64,000 nucleotides of DNA, taken from Pedobacter gandavensis (lineage in GTDB: Bacteria; Bacteroidota; Bacteroidia; Sphingobacteriales; Sphingobacteriaceae). The stretch covers positions 124,001 through 188,000 of the forward strand of contig NZ_WNXC01000010.1 in assembly GCF_014172405.1 (NCBI RefSeq). The letters run 5' to 3'. Of the stretch, positions 33,566-44,133 are shown piece after piece. Both the position numbers and the translations under genes were made by a program. The notes below the pieces were generated by a model that had not been told where the DNA came from, made no database searches, and saw only the letters and a list, made by a program, of their open reading frames with translations. Position 1 is the first letter of the stretch. Every line of letters starts with the position of its first letter.

Positions 33566-35551
33566 TTATTTCCCTTGCTTCAATACGACGGCTCCCAAAG
33601 GCGGTAGTTGTAATTGAATCGAATACTCTCGGCCATGACAGGCTAAGGGTTCAGGTAGAAACAAAACCCCATCATTTCCTTTTCCACTACCAAAAAACTC
33701 CTCGGCATCTGTATTAAAGATCTCTTTCCATTTCCCTTTAAAAGGGAGCCCGATCCGGTAATTATCGCGAAGCACCGGAGTCATATTCAAAATTACAATC
33801 AGTGTATCTTTCGCTTTAAGTCCTTTTCTCTGGTAAACATAAACCGAATTATTGGTGTCATCGGCATTAATCCATTCAAATCCTTCAGCTGAAAAACTAT
33901 GCTCATAAAGCGCAGGCTCGCTACGATATAGGTTATTTAGTGCCCTGACGGCTTTCTGCATCCCCAAATGAGGAGCATGCTGCAACAAATGCCAATCCAA
34001 AGAACTTTTAAAATCCCATTCATGCGTTTGTGCAAACTCATTGCCCATAAACAGCAGTTTAGTTCCCGGTTGTGTAAACATATAAGCATATAAAAGGCGT
34101 AGATTGGCAAACTTCTGCCATTCATCACCAGGCATCTTATAAATCATGGAAGACTTTCCATGAACCACCTCATCATGAGAGAAAGGCAGCATAAATCGCT
34201 CCGTAAAGGCATAGGTGATGCTGAAAGTAAGCTGGTGGTGGTGAAAACTCCGATTCAATGGATCATTCTTAAAATACTTTAAGGTATCATTCATCCAACC
34301 CATCATCCATTTCATACCGAAACCCAATCCGCCATCCTTTACCGGATGTGTTACTCCAGGATAAGTACTGCTCTCTTCTGCGATGGTATGAACTCCTTCA
34401 AAATTACCGTAAACGGCCTCATTCAAGTCTTTCAAAAACTGTATGGCCCCTAAATTTTCTGGTCCGCCAAACTCATTTGTTGCCGCATCCTCTGCCTTTC
34501 TTGAAAAATTAAAGTACAGCATAGAAGCTACCGCATCTACCCGTAGCCCATCGGCATGGAATTTATCCATCCAAAATACCGCATTGCTAATCAAAAAAGA
34601 TCGTACCTCATTTCTATCATAATTAAAAATGTATGACTTCCAATCTGGATGAAAACCTTTCCTCATATCTGCGTGCTCATACAAATGAGTACCATCAAAA
34701 TGAAAGAGACCATGTGCATCCCCAGGAAAATGAGAAGGCACCCAATCCAAAATCACCCCTATATCATTTTTATGAAGTTCATCCACCAGGTACATCAACT
34801 CTTCCGGAGTTCCATGCCTGGAACTCGCCGCAAAATACCCGGTAATTTGATAGCCCCAGGAAGGGAAATAAGGATATTCCATGATCGGCATCAGCTCGAC
34901 ATGCGTAAAGCCCATATCCAAAATATAAGGAATCAAACTGTTTGCAATCTCCTTATACGTCAACACCCGCTGAGGTTCTGAAGGATCCCTCTGCCAGGAG
35001 CCCAAATGCAACTCATATACTGATAACGGCTGATTTAAAGCATTTATCTTAGGTCGTTTTTTCAACCAGTTTTTATCTTTCCATCGATAATCCACTTCCC
35101 AGATAACGGACGCCGTACGTGGAGGGTGTTCCCAATGACGTGCAAAAGGATCACCTTTCTGAATATCGACCCCATCAAAACCTTTGATTGCGTATTTATA
35201 AACCTCTCCATTTTGTAAATCAGGAATAAAACCTTCCCAGATACCAGAGGCATCCCATCTTTTGTTCAAGGGATGACTTGCAGCATTCCATTGGTTAAAA
35301 TTCCCAACCACACTCACTTTTTGTGCGTTTGGAGCCCAAACCGCAAAATAGGCGCCATCCCTGCCATCAACCCGCAGCAAATGAACCCCCATTTTTTCAT
35401 ACAGTCGGAAATGTTTCCCTGTTACAAATAAGGAAACATCAAAATCAGTAAATAAACTATGTACCCAAACGCTGCTATCCTGCTGCCCTACTGTCGGCGC
35501 TACTTTATCATCATGTTTTTTATTGGAACTGCTCTTAATTGGTACATTCAT
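33566..35551 (-). CDS. glgB: 1,4-alpha-glucan branching enzyme
   Basis: 661 aa. A CBM48 domain (about 45-135, YFAVWAPNAQKVSVVGNFN) is followed by a GH13 barrel with the conserved regions DWVPSHFP, GLRVDAVASMLY (nucleophile Asp), TIAEESS (general acid Glu) and FSHDEVVHG, then a C-terminal all-beta domain. It makes alpha-1,6 branches in glycogen. GH31 lies 23 bp upstream on the same strand, a two-gene alpha-glucan unit. The N-terminal extension of some 30 residues with lysines and serines (SSNKKHDDKV) is unlike the E. coli N-domain. Confidence 0.95.
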   Translation of the reverse strand: MNVPIKSSSNKKHDDKVAPTVGQQDSSVWVHSLFTDFDVSLFVTGKHFRLYEKMGVHLLRVDGRDGAYFAVWAPNAQKVSVVGNFNQWNAASHPLNKRWDASGIWEGFIPDLQNGEVYKYAIKGFDGVDIQKGDPFARHWEHPPRTASVIWEVDYRWKDKNWLKKRPKINALNQPLSVYELHLGSWQRDPSEPQRVLTYKEIANSLIPYILDMGFTHVELMPIMEYPYFPSWGYQITGYFAASSRHGTPEELMYLVDELHKNDIGVILDWVPSHFPGDAHGLFHFDGTHLYEHADMRKGFHPDWKSYIFNYDRNEVRSFLISNAVFWMDKFHADGLRVDAVASMLYFNFSRKAEDAATNEFGGPENLGAIQFLKDLNEAVYGNFEGVHTIAEESSTYPGVTHPVKDGGLGFGMKWMMGWMNDTLKYFKNDPLNRSFHHHQLTFSITYAFTERFMLPFSHDEVVHGKSSMIYKMPGDEWQKFANLRLLYAYMFTQPGTKLLFMGNEFAQTHEWDFKSSLDWHLLQHAPHLGMQKAVRALNNLYRSEPALYEHSFSAEGFEWINADDTNNSVYVYQRKGLKAKDTLIVILNMTPVLRDNYRIGLPFKGKWKEIFNTDAEEFFGSGKGNDGVLFLPEPLACHGREYSIQLQLPPLGAVVLKQGK

Positions 35552-35574
35552 GGAAATAGTTTTAGTTTTTTGCC

Positions 35575-38046
35575 TTACTCACCATATATCTTTACTGTCA
35601 TAAAATTCTTGTTGGATTTGAACCGTAAACAATTGCGTTCGTCTATATAATAATCTTTAACATCCTTTTCATCTATTGTGATTTTAGTCACTTTAAATGG
35701 AATGCCGATCACTGTATAATCATACAATTCATAATTTGGGGTATAGAGTCCGGTTGCACTCTGCTCTATGCTCAATTTATTCCGGTCTCCTTTTACACTA
35801 AACTTCTTCTCTGAATAAATATCCTGCTCATAGGCAAAAGTATCTCCATGATCCTCAAAGAAGAAGGAATTCACCTCATAATCTGAATAGTAAATATTGA
35901 GCAAAACCTCATCAATATTTTTCTCTCCTACATATTGCATCACTGGGTATTCAGGAATTACCGCACCTGCACGAACAAATAACGGCATATGGTCTAAAGC
36001 AGCCTGAATCAGGTGTTCACTTTCGCCGGTCAGAATCTCATGTGTCCAGAAATTATACCATTTCCCTTTAGGAAGATATACCATACGGGAGGTTGCTCCC
36101 TGCTCCAATACCGGGCATACCAGTATTTTATCCCCAAAAGTAAACTCATCCTGGCGGTAATGGTTCCCTACATTCTCTTGCTCCAACATGACCAATGGTC
36201 TTAAAATCGGAAAACCGTAGCGATGATGCTCCCAGAACACAGAATATAAGTAAGGCATTAACCGATACCTCAATTCAATAAAAGTTCTGTTGATGCTGGT
36301 ATAAGGCTCTCCGAAACTCCATGGTTCTCTTTCCGCAGTATCGCCAGCGGAGTGTGCGCGCATAAATGGAGAAAAAGTACCCAACTGAATCCATCGAGTA
36401 AACAATTCCGCATCTGGTTCGCCACTAAAACCGCCAATATCTGTTCCACAAAAAGGGACTCCGGAAACGGACATCCGCTGACACTGGATGTTACCCATTT
36501 TCAAATGCTCCCAGGTCGCCACATTATCGCCTGTCCACACGCATCCATACCTTTGCATCCCAGAATATCCAGCTCTGGTTATAGTAAAAGGGCGTTTATT
36601 GCGCATCAACTTCTTCAAGCCATCATAGGTAGAACGGACCATTTGCATCCCATACACATTATGCGCTTTACGATGCGACCCTCTATATCCATCAAAATTA
36701 TGCCTTACATCATTCGGAAAAGTCCCTGCGCCAAATACCGCAGGCTCATTCATATCATTCCATACACCAGCTACACCAATATCAACCAGTTCCTTGTATA
36801 AATTACCCCACCATTCCCTGACTACAGGGTTAGTGAAATCAGGGAACTGGCATCTACCAGGCCATACATGGCCCTCCATGAAATAATCATCGCTCCTTCT
36901 ACAAAAATAATTATGCTCCTTACCTTCTTTAAAAACCCAGTAATTATCATCCACTTTAATTCCAGGATCAATCATTACGACGGTTTTAAAACCATCATTT
37001 GCCAACTCCCTGATCATCCGCTTAGGATCGGGGAAGTAATTCTTATTCCAGGTAAAGCAGCGGTAGCCATCCATATAATCGATATCAAGATAAATGGCAT
37101 CACAAGGAATATTCCTGGAACGGAAACCATCGGCAATTTCTTTTACCTTCTTTTCGGGATAATAGCTCCACCTACATTGGTGGTATCCTAAGGCCCATTT
37201 TGGAGGCATAGGATGCGTCCCCGTTAATGTCTGATATCTTTTTACCACGTCCATCATATGTGGCCCATGGATATAATAATATTGCAATTCACCACCATCT
37301 GCCCAAAAACTGGTTTTCTGCTGATCTTCTTTACCAAAATCAAAGTAAGAACGGAAAGTATTGTCGAAGAAAATACCATAAGCTGCCTGTTGATTTACAC
37401 CAATGTAAAAAGGAATTGTACGATACAAAGGATCCTGATCCCATCCAAAAGAATAAGCATCGGTATTCCAATTTTGGAAATGGCGTCCTCTCAGGTTCAT
37501 ATTACCTGATTTATCTCCTAAGCCAAAGAAGTTTTCCTCCGAGTGGCATTTCTTTGTTGCATACACATAATAACCACCAAACTCTACATTTTCCTCCCAA
37601 TGCATTGGCGCTTCATCTTCACTCATCACCATTTGGTTGAGGTTCTCTACAAAAGAGATCTCAAAGTCTACCTTCCTAACTTTACAAGTAATGGTATTTG
37701 TTGAAATCGCATAGTGATCCTCCTGTTCAGTTATTTTAAAAGTTGTCACCTTTTGATCCACCACAGGCACAGCATAAGAGAAATCATCTAGAAAAACACC
37801 ATGTGGTGCCAGTCTTACTCTAATAATTTCGTCGCTCACAACCCTCACTTCTACCCGGGCATCCCCATCAGAGAAAAAGAACTTATTCCCTTCCTTCTTG
37901 ACCTTCTGCACTGCAGACAAATATTTCTTTACAATAGGTTTTATATCGGTAACCGGATTGTTTAAATGTTGAATGGTCTCTTCAACAATTTCGGGAATTT
38001 TATCCTCCTCTTTTATTTCTTTCCCTTGTTCGCGTTGTTCTTCCAT
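35575..38046 (-). CDS. GH31 alpha-glucosidase
   Basis: 823 aa. An N-terminal beta-sandwich (to about 260) is followed by a GH31 catalytic barrel with WALGYHQCRWSYYPEKKVKE, the region CDAIYLDIDYMDG, the nucleophile Asp in GVWNDMNEP, and the acid-base Asp probably in VWTGDNVATWEH. C-terminal beta domains complete the chain. GH31 alpha-glucosidases release glucose from alpha-glucans. No signal peptide is seen and the N-terminus is very charged, so it is likely cytoplasmic and acts on stored or imported glucan together with GlgB, encoded next to it. Confidence 0.92.
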   Translation of the reverse strand: MEEQREQGKEIKEEDKIPEIVEETIQHLNNPVTDIKPIVKKYLSAVQKVKKEGNKFFFSDGDARVEVRVVSDEIIRVRLAPHGVFLDDFSYAVPVVDQKVTTFKITEQEDHYAISTNTITCKVRKVDFEISFVENLNQMVMSEDEAPMHWEENVEFGGYYVYATKKCHSEENFFGLGDKSGNMNLRGRHFQNWNTDAYSFGWDQDPLYRTIPFYIGVNQQAAYGIFFDNTFRSYFDFGKEDQQKTSFWADGGELQYYYIHGPHMMDVVKRYQTLTGTHPMPPKWALGYHQCRWSYYPEKKVKEIADGFRSRNIPCDAIYLDIDYMDGYRCFTWNKNYFPDPKRMIRELANDGFKTVVMIDPGIKVDDNYWVFKEGKEHNYFCRRSDDYFMEGHVWPGRCQFPDFTNPVVREWWGNLYKELVDIGVAGVWNDMNEPAVFGAGTFPNDVRHNFDGYRGSHRKAHNVYGMQMVRSTYDGLKKLMRNKRPFTITRAGYSGMQRYGCVWTGDNVATWEHLKMGNIQCQRMSVSGVPFCGTDIGGFSGEPDAELFTRWIQLGTFSPFMRAHSAGDTAEREPWSFGEPYTSINRTFIELRYRLMPYLYSVFWEHHRYGFPILRPLVMLEQENVGNHYRQDEFTFGDKILVCPVLEQGATSRMVYLPKGKWYNFWTHEILTGESEHLIQAALDHMPLFVRAGAVIPEYPVMQYVGEKNIDEVLLNIYYSDYEVNSFFFEDHGDTFAYEQDIYSEKKFSVKGDRNKLSIEQSATGLYTPNYELYDYTVIGIPFKVTKITIDEKDVKDYYIDERNCLRFKSNKNFMTVKIYGE

Positions 38047-38174
38047 GAAAATCGTTTAAGTAAATGAGCAGATTGATAGATCGTGTATTTTGTACAACTA
38101 AGGTTGTTAAAATTTACAGGAAAACCAAAGGATTCTTTTATGGCTTTCAGATTGGCACCTAAAAGCTTAGCGCA

Positions 38175-38204
38175 TAAAAAACCCCGACATTTCTGCCAGG
38201 GTTT
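38175..38204 (-). terminator. terminator after TonB receptor gene
   Basis: On the minus strand an 11-bp stem (38194-38204 and 38179-38189, some G-T pairs) with a GAAA loop is followed by six T. It lies 25 bp behind the receptor stop codon. Confidence 0.85.
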
Positions 38205-38228
38205 CTCGACTTTATATTCAACGAGAGC

Positions 38229-41114
38229 CTATGGATTGAATACGTACGACACATAATACAGCGCTCCAACAGAAGGATTACCATAAGAAGTGAAATAGTA
38301 TTTATTCAATACGTTAGACCCGCCAATCTTGATCATAGAATTCACCGAAGGTATTTTCAAGTTAACCTGCGCATCAAGTGTGCTGAAAGCAGGTACATCT
38401 CCGGAAGCAAAAGAGGAGTTCCAATAGAATTTACCTTGCCAGCGCCAGTTCACATTGAAACCCACGTTTTTGATGATTTGTTGGTTACCAAATCCAAGGT
38501 TGTAACGGAACTCAGGTGTATTGAAATCATTGATATAATCTTCTGGAAGACGATCTAGCTTATTGTAAGACACGTTACCACTCAAATTATATTTACCAAT
38601 TAAATAATCAAGACCAATAGCACCACCATAAGTTTTAACTTCCCCTTTGGCATTTACCGGAACACCAAACTTAGTGAATGAACCATCTTTATTACCTTGA
38701 TAAACATCAACTGCAGTAATAAAATCTTTATAAATACTGTAATAAGCGTAAGCATCAATCATGAATTTAGGCCCTAACAATCCTTTGTATCCCAACTCAT
38801 AAGACTGCACACTTTCCGGACGAACACCTTTCGGGTCAAAATCATATGCCTGAAGCAATGCCGGATTTGGTGTACCTGCAGAAGCAGAAGCTAAAAACGC
38901 ACGGTAACTCACATCAGTAAAGGGCTTGTTCAGCAATAACTCGTATTTGTTTAAGCTAGCTGGCAATCCACCAATCAATCGCTGTGAACCACCACCCACA
39001 GATAAATCTATGTACTGATTCTGAGTCGTTGGATTGCGATAGCCTGTCTGATAAGATACGCGGATATTGTTGTTTGGTGCAACGGTAAACACACCGGTTA
39101 TCCTTGGCGTAAACCTACCATCAAAATTAGAACTTTTATCATAACGTCCGGAAAAGGTCAACTTTAACTTGTCATCTAAAAGTTTCTTTCCGATCTGCGC
39201 AAAAGCACCATATTCATTAATGTCAATTCCTTTGTCAAGATCGTCAAAGATAGTACCACCAGATCTCAATTGATACATACGATAAGAAGCACCTACTTGT
39301 AATTCCACTACGTTTTTCAACGCATTAGAGAAATTGTACATTCCCTCATAGTGGTATAAATTGGTTTTATCATTAAACTTCGCGCCATAAGTACCATTTT
39401 TAAAGTCTGTACTGGCAATCGTCGTGTTCATGATTTTCTCTTTTGCAGCTTCAAACTGAGGAGATCCCGGTTGATATCTACCTACATCCGCAGCCGCTCT
39501 TGCGGCAGCATGTGCTTGTGCATCTGTCAAACCTGTAGCTTTGGCACCTACATAATTTCCAACATACTGAGGAAACCAATCCGTAGATTTTTTAGAGGTT
39601 TCATTGATATAACTACCCAAAATAGAAGAAATATAAGAATCACCTGAACGCTCTTGCGTGGTATATCCTTTCAGGAAGAAATCCTGACCTTTTAATTCCA
39701 ATTTAAATTGTCCAATACTGAAATTACGTAGCGAATAACGGTCAGATCCTGTATAAACCGACGTTCCCGTTCCCCAATTCGCTTGCGCAATCGCTTCGAT
39801 TGTTGGTGTAAAACGATAATGAAGGGCACCTGAACCTTTTAAAGATTGTGTTTTATAATCCACCAAATTCAGCTCCTCATAACCTGTTCTCGACACTGCC
39901 TGATCCGGAAGTAAGGCTTTGTTTGCTAATCCTGCCACAAAAGGTCTAAACCTTGGGTCAGTTCCCAGGAAAGTGTTTAAAGCGGTTAATCCAGCGGGAT
40001 TAGCTTTAAATCCTGCGATCTGAGCAGCAGTAGGTGGCGCTGGTAAACCCAAAGCCTGTTGTATAAAGCCGGAAGTACCCGCATTTACCGCAGCCTGAGC
40101 CACATTTCTCATATTCTGACTGACTTCATCTCCATATACATTTATCCCGTCATAGTTAGGGTCAGTCTCTCTTGTACCTTCTTTAAATTTTCGCGCAGCA
40201 CGATCAAAATCGCTGTAATTATTTGCATGCCAATCTTCTGCCTGCAGGAAAGAGAAACTTCCCTTGAACGCAAACTTGTTGTTAAATGCTTTGGCTACAC
40301 GAACATCCAGCTGATTGAAAGGTTGTACTTTGGAAGTCGCATCATCCACATGGTTGATCCCGCTTTTAAATTGAAAACTAGCACCTTGATAATCATAAGG
40401 ATTCTTCGAGGTGATCAACATGGTACCGCTGATTCCACCAGCACCATAAAGTGCACTGGAAGCTCCTGGTAAAAGCTCTACATTGTCTACATCAAGGTCA
40501 TTGATCCCAACGATGTTACCCACGGAGAAATTCAACCCCGGTGCCTGATTGTCCATTCCATCCACATATTGGTTGAAACGCGTATTTCCATTAGAGTTAA
40601 ACCCTCTCGTATTGATAGATTTGAAAGTTAAACTCTGCGTACTCATTTCCACACCTTTCAAATTGGTTAAGGCATCATAAAATGAAGGTGCCGCTACTTC
40701 TTTGATTGCCGTAGCCCCCATGCGTTCTATGGAAACCGGAGATTCCAAAATCCGCTCCGGGGTTCGCGAAGCTGAAATAACCACCTCTTGCCCTAAAATA
40801 CCTACTTGCTCCAGCGCCGCATCCAGTTTAGATACGTTTCCCGTGATCTGCTTTTCAATCGGCGCATAGCCTACATAAGAAATTACGATAATAAAAGGAG
40901 CTTTCTGAGAAGTACTGAAATTGTACTTTCCATTAATGTCTGTTGCTGTGCCTGAAGTAGTGCCTTTAACGGTAATTCCAACACCTGGTATTGGTTCCTT
41001 CGTGGTTTTATCTGTTATTGTTCCACTAATGATCACATTTTGTGCCTGTGCAAATACGGAAGTCATGCACAGCAATAAAAACGTGAGGATCGTTTTTGTA
41101 AAAGTTTTGCTCAT
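38229..41114 (-). CDS. TonB-dependent outer membrane receptor
   Basis: 961 aa. It has a signal peptide (1-25, VFAQAQ) and a carboxypeptidase-regulatory-like domain (28-110; ISGTITDKTTKEPIPGVGIT). A plug domain follows (about 125-235, EVVISASRTPERILESPVSI and GISGTMLITS), then a long barrel ending with an aromatic strand (YYVSYVFNP). It takes up a ligand across the outer membrane using TonB energy. The plug is the classical receptor type. No SusD-like gene is adjacent, which argues against a polysaccharide-specific SusC pair. The ligand is unknown. Confidence 0.92.
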   Translation of the reverse strand: MSKTFTKTILTFLLLCMTSVFAQAQNVIISGTITDKTTKEPIPGVGITVKGTTSGTATDINGKYNFSTSQKAPFIIVISYVGYAPIEKQITGNVSKLDAALEQVGILGQEVVISASRTPERILESPVSIERMGATAIKEVAAPSFYDALTNLKGVEMSTQSLTFKSINTRGFNSNGNTRFNQYVDGMDNQAPGLNFSVGNIVGINDLDVDNVELLPGASSALYGAGGISGTMLITSKNPYDYQGASFQFKSGINHVDDATSKVQPFNQLDVRVAKAFNNKFAFKGSFSFLQAEDWHANNYSDFDRAARKFKEGTRETDPNYDGINVYGDEVSQNMRNVAQAAVNAGTSGFIQQALGLPAPPTAAQIAGFKANPAGLTALNTFLGTDPRFRPFVAGLANKALLPDQAVSRTGYEELNLVDYKTQSLKGSGALHYRFTPTIEAIAQANWGTGTSVYTGSDRYSLRNFSIGQFKLELKGQDFFLKGYTTQERSGDSYISSILGSYINETSKKSTDWFPQYVGNYVGAKATGLTDAQAHAAARAAADVGRYQPGSPQFEAAKEKIMNTTIASTDFKNGTYGAKFNDKTNLYHYEGMYNFSNALKNVVELQVGASYRMYQLRSGGTIFDDLDKGIDINEYGAFAQIGKKLLDDKLKLTFSGRYDKSSNFDGRFTPRITGVFTVAPNNNIRVSYQTGYRNPTTQNQYIDLSVGGGSQRLIGGLPASLNKYELLLNKPFTDVSYRAFLASASAGTPNPALLQAYDFDPKGVRPESVQSYELGYKGLLGPKFMIDAYAYYSIYKDFITAVDVYQGNKDGSFTKFGVPVNAKGEVKTYGGAIGLDYLIGKYNLSGNVSYNKLDRLPEDYINDFNTPEFRYNLGFGNQQIIKNVGFNVNWRWQGKFYWNSSFASGDVPAFSTLDAQVNLKIPSVNSMIKIGGSNVLNKYYFTSYGNPSVGALYYVSYVFNP

Positions 41115-41312
41115 ACTATCGAGAATTTATAGTTGGTTAATTTATCTTAAAATTAATACATTTTTTTAATTATCCAAACGCTATTTTGTCCACAATTTAA
41201 TTGGCGAAATCATATTTTCATTTCAAATGAATTAAGTTTTATGTTAAATTGCAAAAGCATAAAAATCAATTCCAATTAATTGACAACATAAAGCCGTACA
41301 TTTAATTCAAGC

Positions 41313-43751
41313 ATGATGAATAAAATAAAAGCCTTGGTTTGCGTGATTATCCCCATATTACTCGCATATGCCTTGAATACAAAGTTTGGAAATACTCCCC
41401 CATTGCTAAAATTCCTCAATCCATTCACTGGATTCTGGCAAAATGCCGAAGGCAAAACGACGGCCATAAAGACAAATCTAGCCTTAAAAGGAACCCTTCA
41501 AAATGTAGACATTGCGTTTGACGACCGCATGATTCCTCATATCTTTGCAAAAAATGACCATGACGTATATTATGCCCAAGGTTATGTCACTGCCATGCAT
41601 CGTTTATGGCAAATGGATTTCCAAACACGTTATGCCGCCGGAAGATTATCGGAAGTAGTTGGTAAAAAAGCCATAGAATTAGACCGTTACCAACGCAGAA
41701 TGGGTATGGTTTACGGAGCTGAAAAATCTATGGAAGGCATGATGGCCGACCCAAAATCTAAAGAAATGGTCCTTGCCTACACCGCAGGGATCAACGCTTA
41801 TATCCACAGCCTAAACTCCGCAAGCCTTCCTTTAGAGTACAAAATACTAGACTTTAAACCGGAAGATTGGACACCATTGAAATGTGCGTTATTGTTAAAA
41901 CAAATGTCGGCTGTTTTAGCCATGGGCTCCGACGAGTTTTACATGACCAATATCAGGAAGAAATTTGGCACTGATGTCGTAAAAGACCTGTTCCCGGATT
42001 ACCCTTTCAAAGAAGACCCAATTATTCCAGTAGGTACAAAATGGGACTTCAAGCCCCTTCCAATTCCAGCACCTCCTGCTGCATTTGGAGAAATGAATAC
42101 CGCAAATATCAAAACACAGGAGAAAATAGAAGGAATTGGTAGTAACAACTGGGCAATATCCGGTGCAAAAACGCTTTCCGGATCTCCTATCCTAGCCAAT
42201 GATCCTCACCTGGACCTGACCTTACCTTCCATCTGGTACCAGATCCAACTTCATGCACCCGGCCTAAATGCTTATGGCGTGTCCCTTCCCGGTGCGCCAG
42301 GAATTATCATCGGCTTCAACCAAAACATAGCATGGGGTGTCACGAATGTAGCCGCTGATGTCCTCGACTTCTACCAGATCAAATTCAAAGACAACAGCCA
42401 TAAAAGCTATTGGTACAACAACAAATGGAACAATACCAGCACCCGCCTGGAAAAAATCAAAATCCTTGGAGAAAAGACAGAAGTTGATACGGTATTCTAT
42501 ACCCATCATGGACCTGTGGTCTACCTGCAAAAACCGAAAGACTTCTCCAAAGCCGCCAATGTACCCATTGGAAACGCGCTTCGCTGGATCGCACATGAAA
42601 AATCCAATGAGCTCAGAACATTTTATCTGCTAAACAGAGGTAAAAACTACAACGATTATCGCAATGCCCTGACTTATTATACCGCCCCTGCGCAGAATTT
42701 TGCTTTTGCTTCCGCAGATAATGATATTTCCATCACCGCAAATGGCAAATTCCCATTAAAATGGAAAGACCAGGGAAAATTCATCCTTGATGGTACTGAC
42801 CCCAAAAACGATTGGCAGGGCTGGATTCCTGCATCGCAAAATCCAACTGTAAAAAACCCGCCAAGAAACTTTGTCAGCTCTGCCAATCAATCGTCCACTG
42901 ATCAAACTTATCCTTATTATATCAATTGGGAATTCAGTCCGTATGAGCGTGGAAAAAGGATTAACGACCGCCTTTCTGCAATGACCAAGGCTACAGCCGA
43001 TAGTATTCGCCTCATGCAAACAGATTCCTATAGCATCTTTGCACAAAACATTCTGCCTTATATCCTTCCAAAGATTAGTCAGCTGGATCTCAATGCGACA
43101 CAAAAAGAAGCGTTCAGGATTACCTCAGAATGGAACAAATATTACGGTCCTCAATCTGTTGGGGCCAGCGTATTCGACCTCTGGACTAAAAGAATAATGT
43201 TTAACATCTGGAATGACGAATTTACGGTGGATGATGTTCCGATGCGCTTCCCATCCAGAGATCGCACCGTTCAACTGATCCAAAAGGATCCCAATTCCAA
43301 ATGGTTTGACAACATCAATACGCCTGCAAAAGAAACATTAGAAGATGCCGTAAATGAAGCTTTCAAATATGCTTGCGACAGTCTGGAAAGAAAGTATGGC
43401 GCCATCAGTATGGATTGGGCTTGGGCAAATGTAAAACATACCAATGTACCACACCTGGCAAAAATCCCCGGTTTCGGTTCTAAGGTGCTCCTAACAGGCG
43501 GTGGAAAAATGACCATCAATGCCCTTAGTGAAACCAATGGCCCTTCCTGGAGAATGGTCATCGAACTCGGGAAAAAACCGAAAGGTCATGGCGTTTTTCC
43601 TGGTGGTCAATCTGGAAATCCTGGAAGTCCTTTCTATGACAATATGATTGATACCTGGGCAAGCGGGAAATTATATGACCTTTATTTCATGCAATCTCCA
43701 AATGATCCTGCTGCCAAAATAATTACTCAATTAAAAATAACCAAAAAATAA
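41313..43751 (+). CDS. penicillin acylase-family Ntn-hydrolase
   Basis: 812 aa. The hydrophobic N-terminus (residues 5-22) is a signal or anchor. The alpha-chain region (about 65-275) is followed by the nucleophile Ser277 in IEGIGSNNWAISG, where autocleavage after Gly276 should free the catalytic serine. ANDPHLDLTLPSIW then matches the conserved beta-chain start. The family hydrolyses amides such as penicillins, acyl-homoserine lactones or other N-acyl compounds, in the periplasm. The substrate is unknown. A small membrane protein gene begins 1 bp after the stop. Confidence 0.9.
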   Translation: MMNKIKALVCVIIPILLAYALNTKFGNTPPLLKFLNPFTGFWQNAEGKTTAIKTNLALKGTLQNVDIAFDDRMIPHIFAKNDHDVYYAQGYVTAMHRLWQMDFQTRYAAGRLSEVVGKKAIELDRYQRRMGMVYGAEKSMEGMMADPKSKEMVLAYTAGINAYIHSLNSASLPLEYKILDFKPEDWTPLKCALLLKQMSAVLAMGSDEFYMTNIRKKFGTDVVKDLFPDYPFKEDPIIPVGTKWDFKPLPIPAPPAAFGEMNTANIKTQEKIEGIGSNNWAISGAKTLSGSPILANDPHLDLTLPSIWYQIQLHAPGLNAYGVSLPGAPGIIIGFNQNIAWGVTNVAADVLDFYQIKFKDNSHKSYWYNNKWNNTSTRLEKIKILGEKTEVDTVFYTHHGPVVYLQKPKDFSKAANVPIGNALRWIAHEKSNELRTFYLLNRGKNYNDYRNALTYYTAPAQNFAFASADNDISITANGKFPLKWKDQGKFILDGTDPKNDWQGWIPASQNPTVKNPPRNFVSSANQSSTDQTYPYYINWEFSPYERGKRINDRLSAMTKATADSIRLMQTDSYSIFAQNILPYILPKISQLDLNATQKEAFRITSEWNKYYGPQSVGASVFDLWTKRIMFNIWNDEFTVDDVPMRFPSRDRTVQLIQKDPNSKWFDNINTPAKETLEDAVNEAFKYACDSLERKYGAISMDWAWANVKHTNVPHLAKIPGFGSKVLLTGGGKMTINALSETNGPSWRMVIELGKKPKGHGVFPGGQSGNPGSPFYDNMIDTWASGKLYDLYFMQSPNDPAAKIITQLKITKK

Positions 43752-43752
43752 A

Positions 43753-44109
43753 ATGATGGTTTTTCTAGTTATCCTTATCGTTTCCTTCCTCCTTCAAATG
43801 GTGCTCCCTTGGTGGATCATCATCGTGATTGCTTTCGCTACCTGCGGATTAATCGGCAAAACCGCAAAAATATCCCTATGGGCCCCTTTCTTTGCCATCT
43901 TACTACTCTGGACAGGAATGGCGCTCGTTAAAAGTATCCCTAATGATCATATCCTGGCTAAACGCGTGGCCGAAATGATCGGCGTAAAAAGCTGGTACCT
44001 CGTCCTAACGCTAACAGCCATTCTTGGTGCTTTTGCAGCGGCCGTAAGTGGTTTCTGTGGTTACCAGTTCAGAAAAGCCCTTCTAAATAAAAATCAGGTC
44101 GCCAACTAA
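43753..44109 (+). CDS. small membrane protein downstream of the acylase
   Basis: 118 aa with about four hydrophobic segments (FLVILIVSFLLQMVLPWWII, PFFAILLLWTGMALV, WYLVLTLTAILGAFAAAVSG and a short first one). No known motif is recognised. It starts 1 bp after the acylase stop and so is co-transcribed. It may anchor or partner the acylase, but that is position only. Two adjacent ATG codons are possible starts. Confidence 0.65.
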   Translation: MMVFLVILIVSFLLQMVLPWWIIIVIAFATCGLIGKTAKISLWAPFFAILLLWTGMALVKSIPNDHILAKRVAEMIGVKSWYLVLTLTAILGAFAAAVSGFCGYQFRKALLNKNQVAN

Positions 44110-44121
44110 AGCAATCTTGTG

Positions 44122-44129
44122 TATTTTTG
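44122..44129 (+). promoter_or_regulatory. -7 box directly before the LuxE-like gene
   Basis: TATTTTTG matches TAnnTTTG and ends 5 nt before GTG 44134. It decides against the upstream GTG at 44119 as a start codon. Confidence 0.55.
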
Positions 44130-44133
44130 CAGC

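Noticed and set aside
36352..36801. 149-codon plus-strand frame
   Set aside because: Antisense to GH31; a His/Ile-rich product without any motif.
40059..40472. 137-codon plus-strand frame
   Set aside because: Antisense to the TonB receptor gene.
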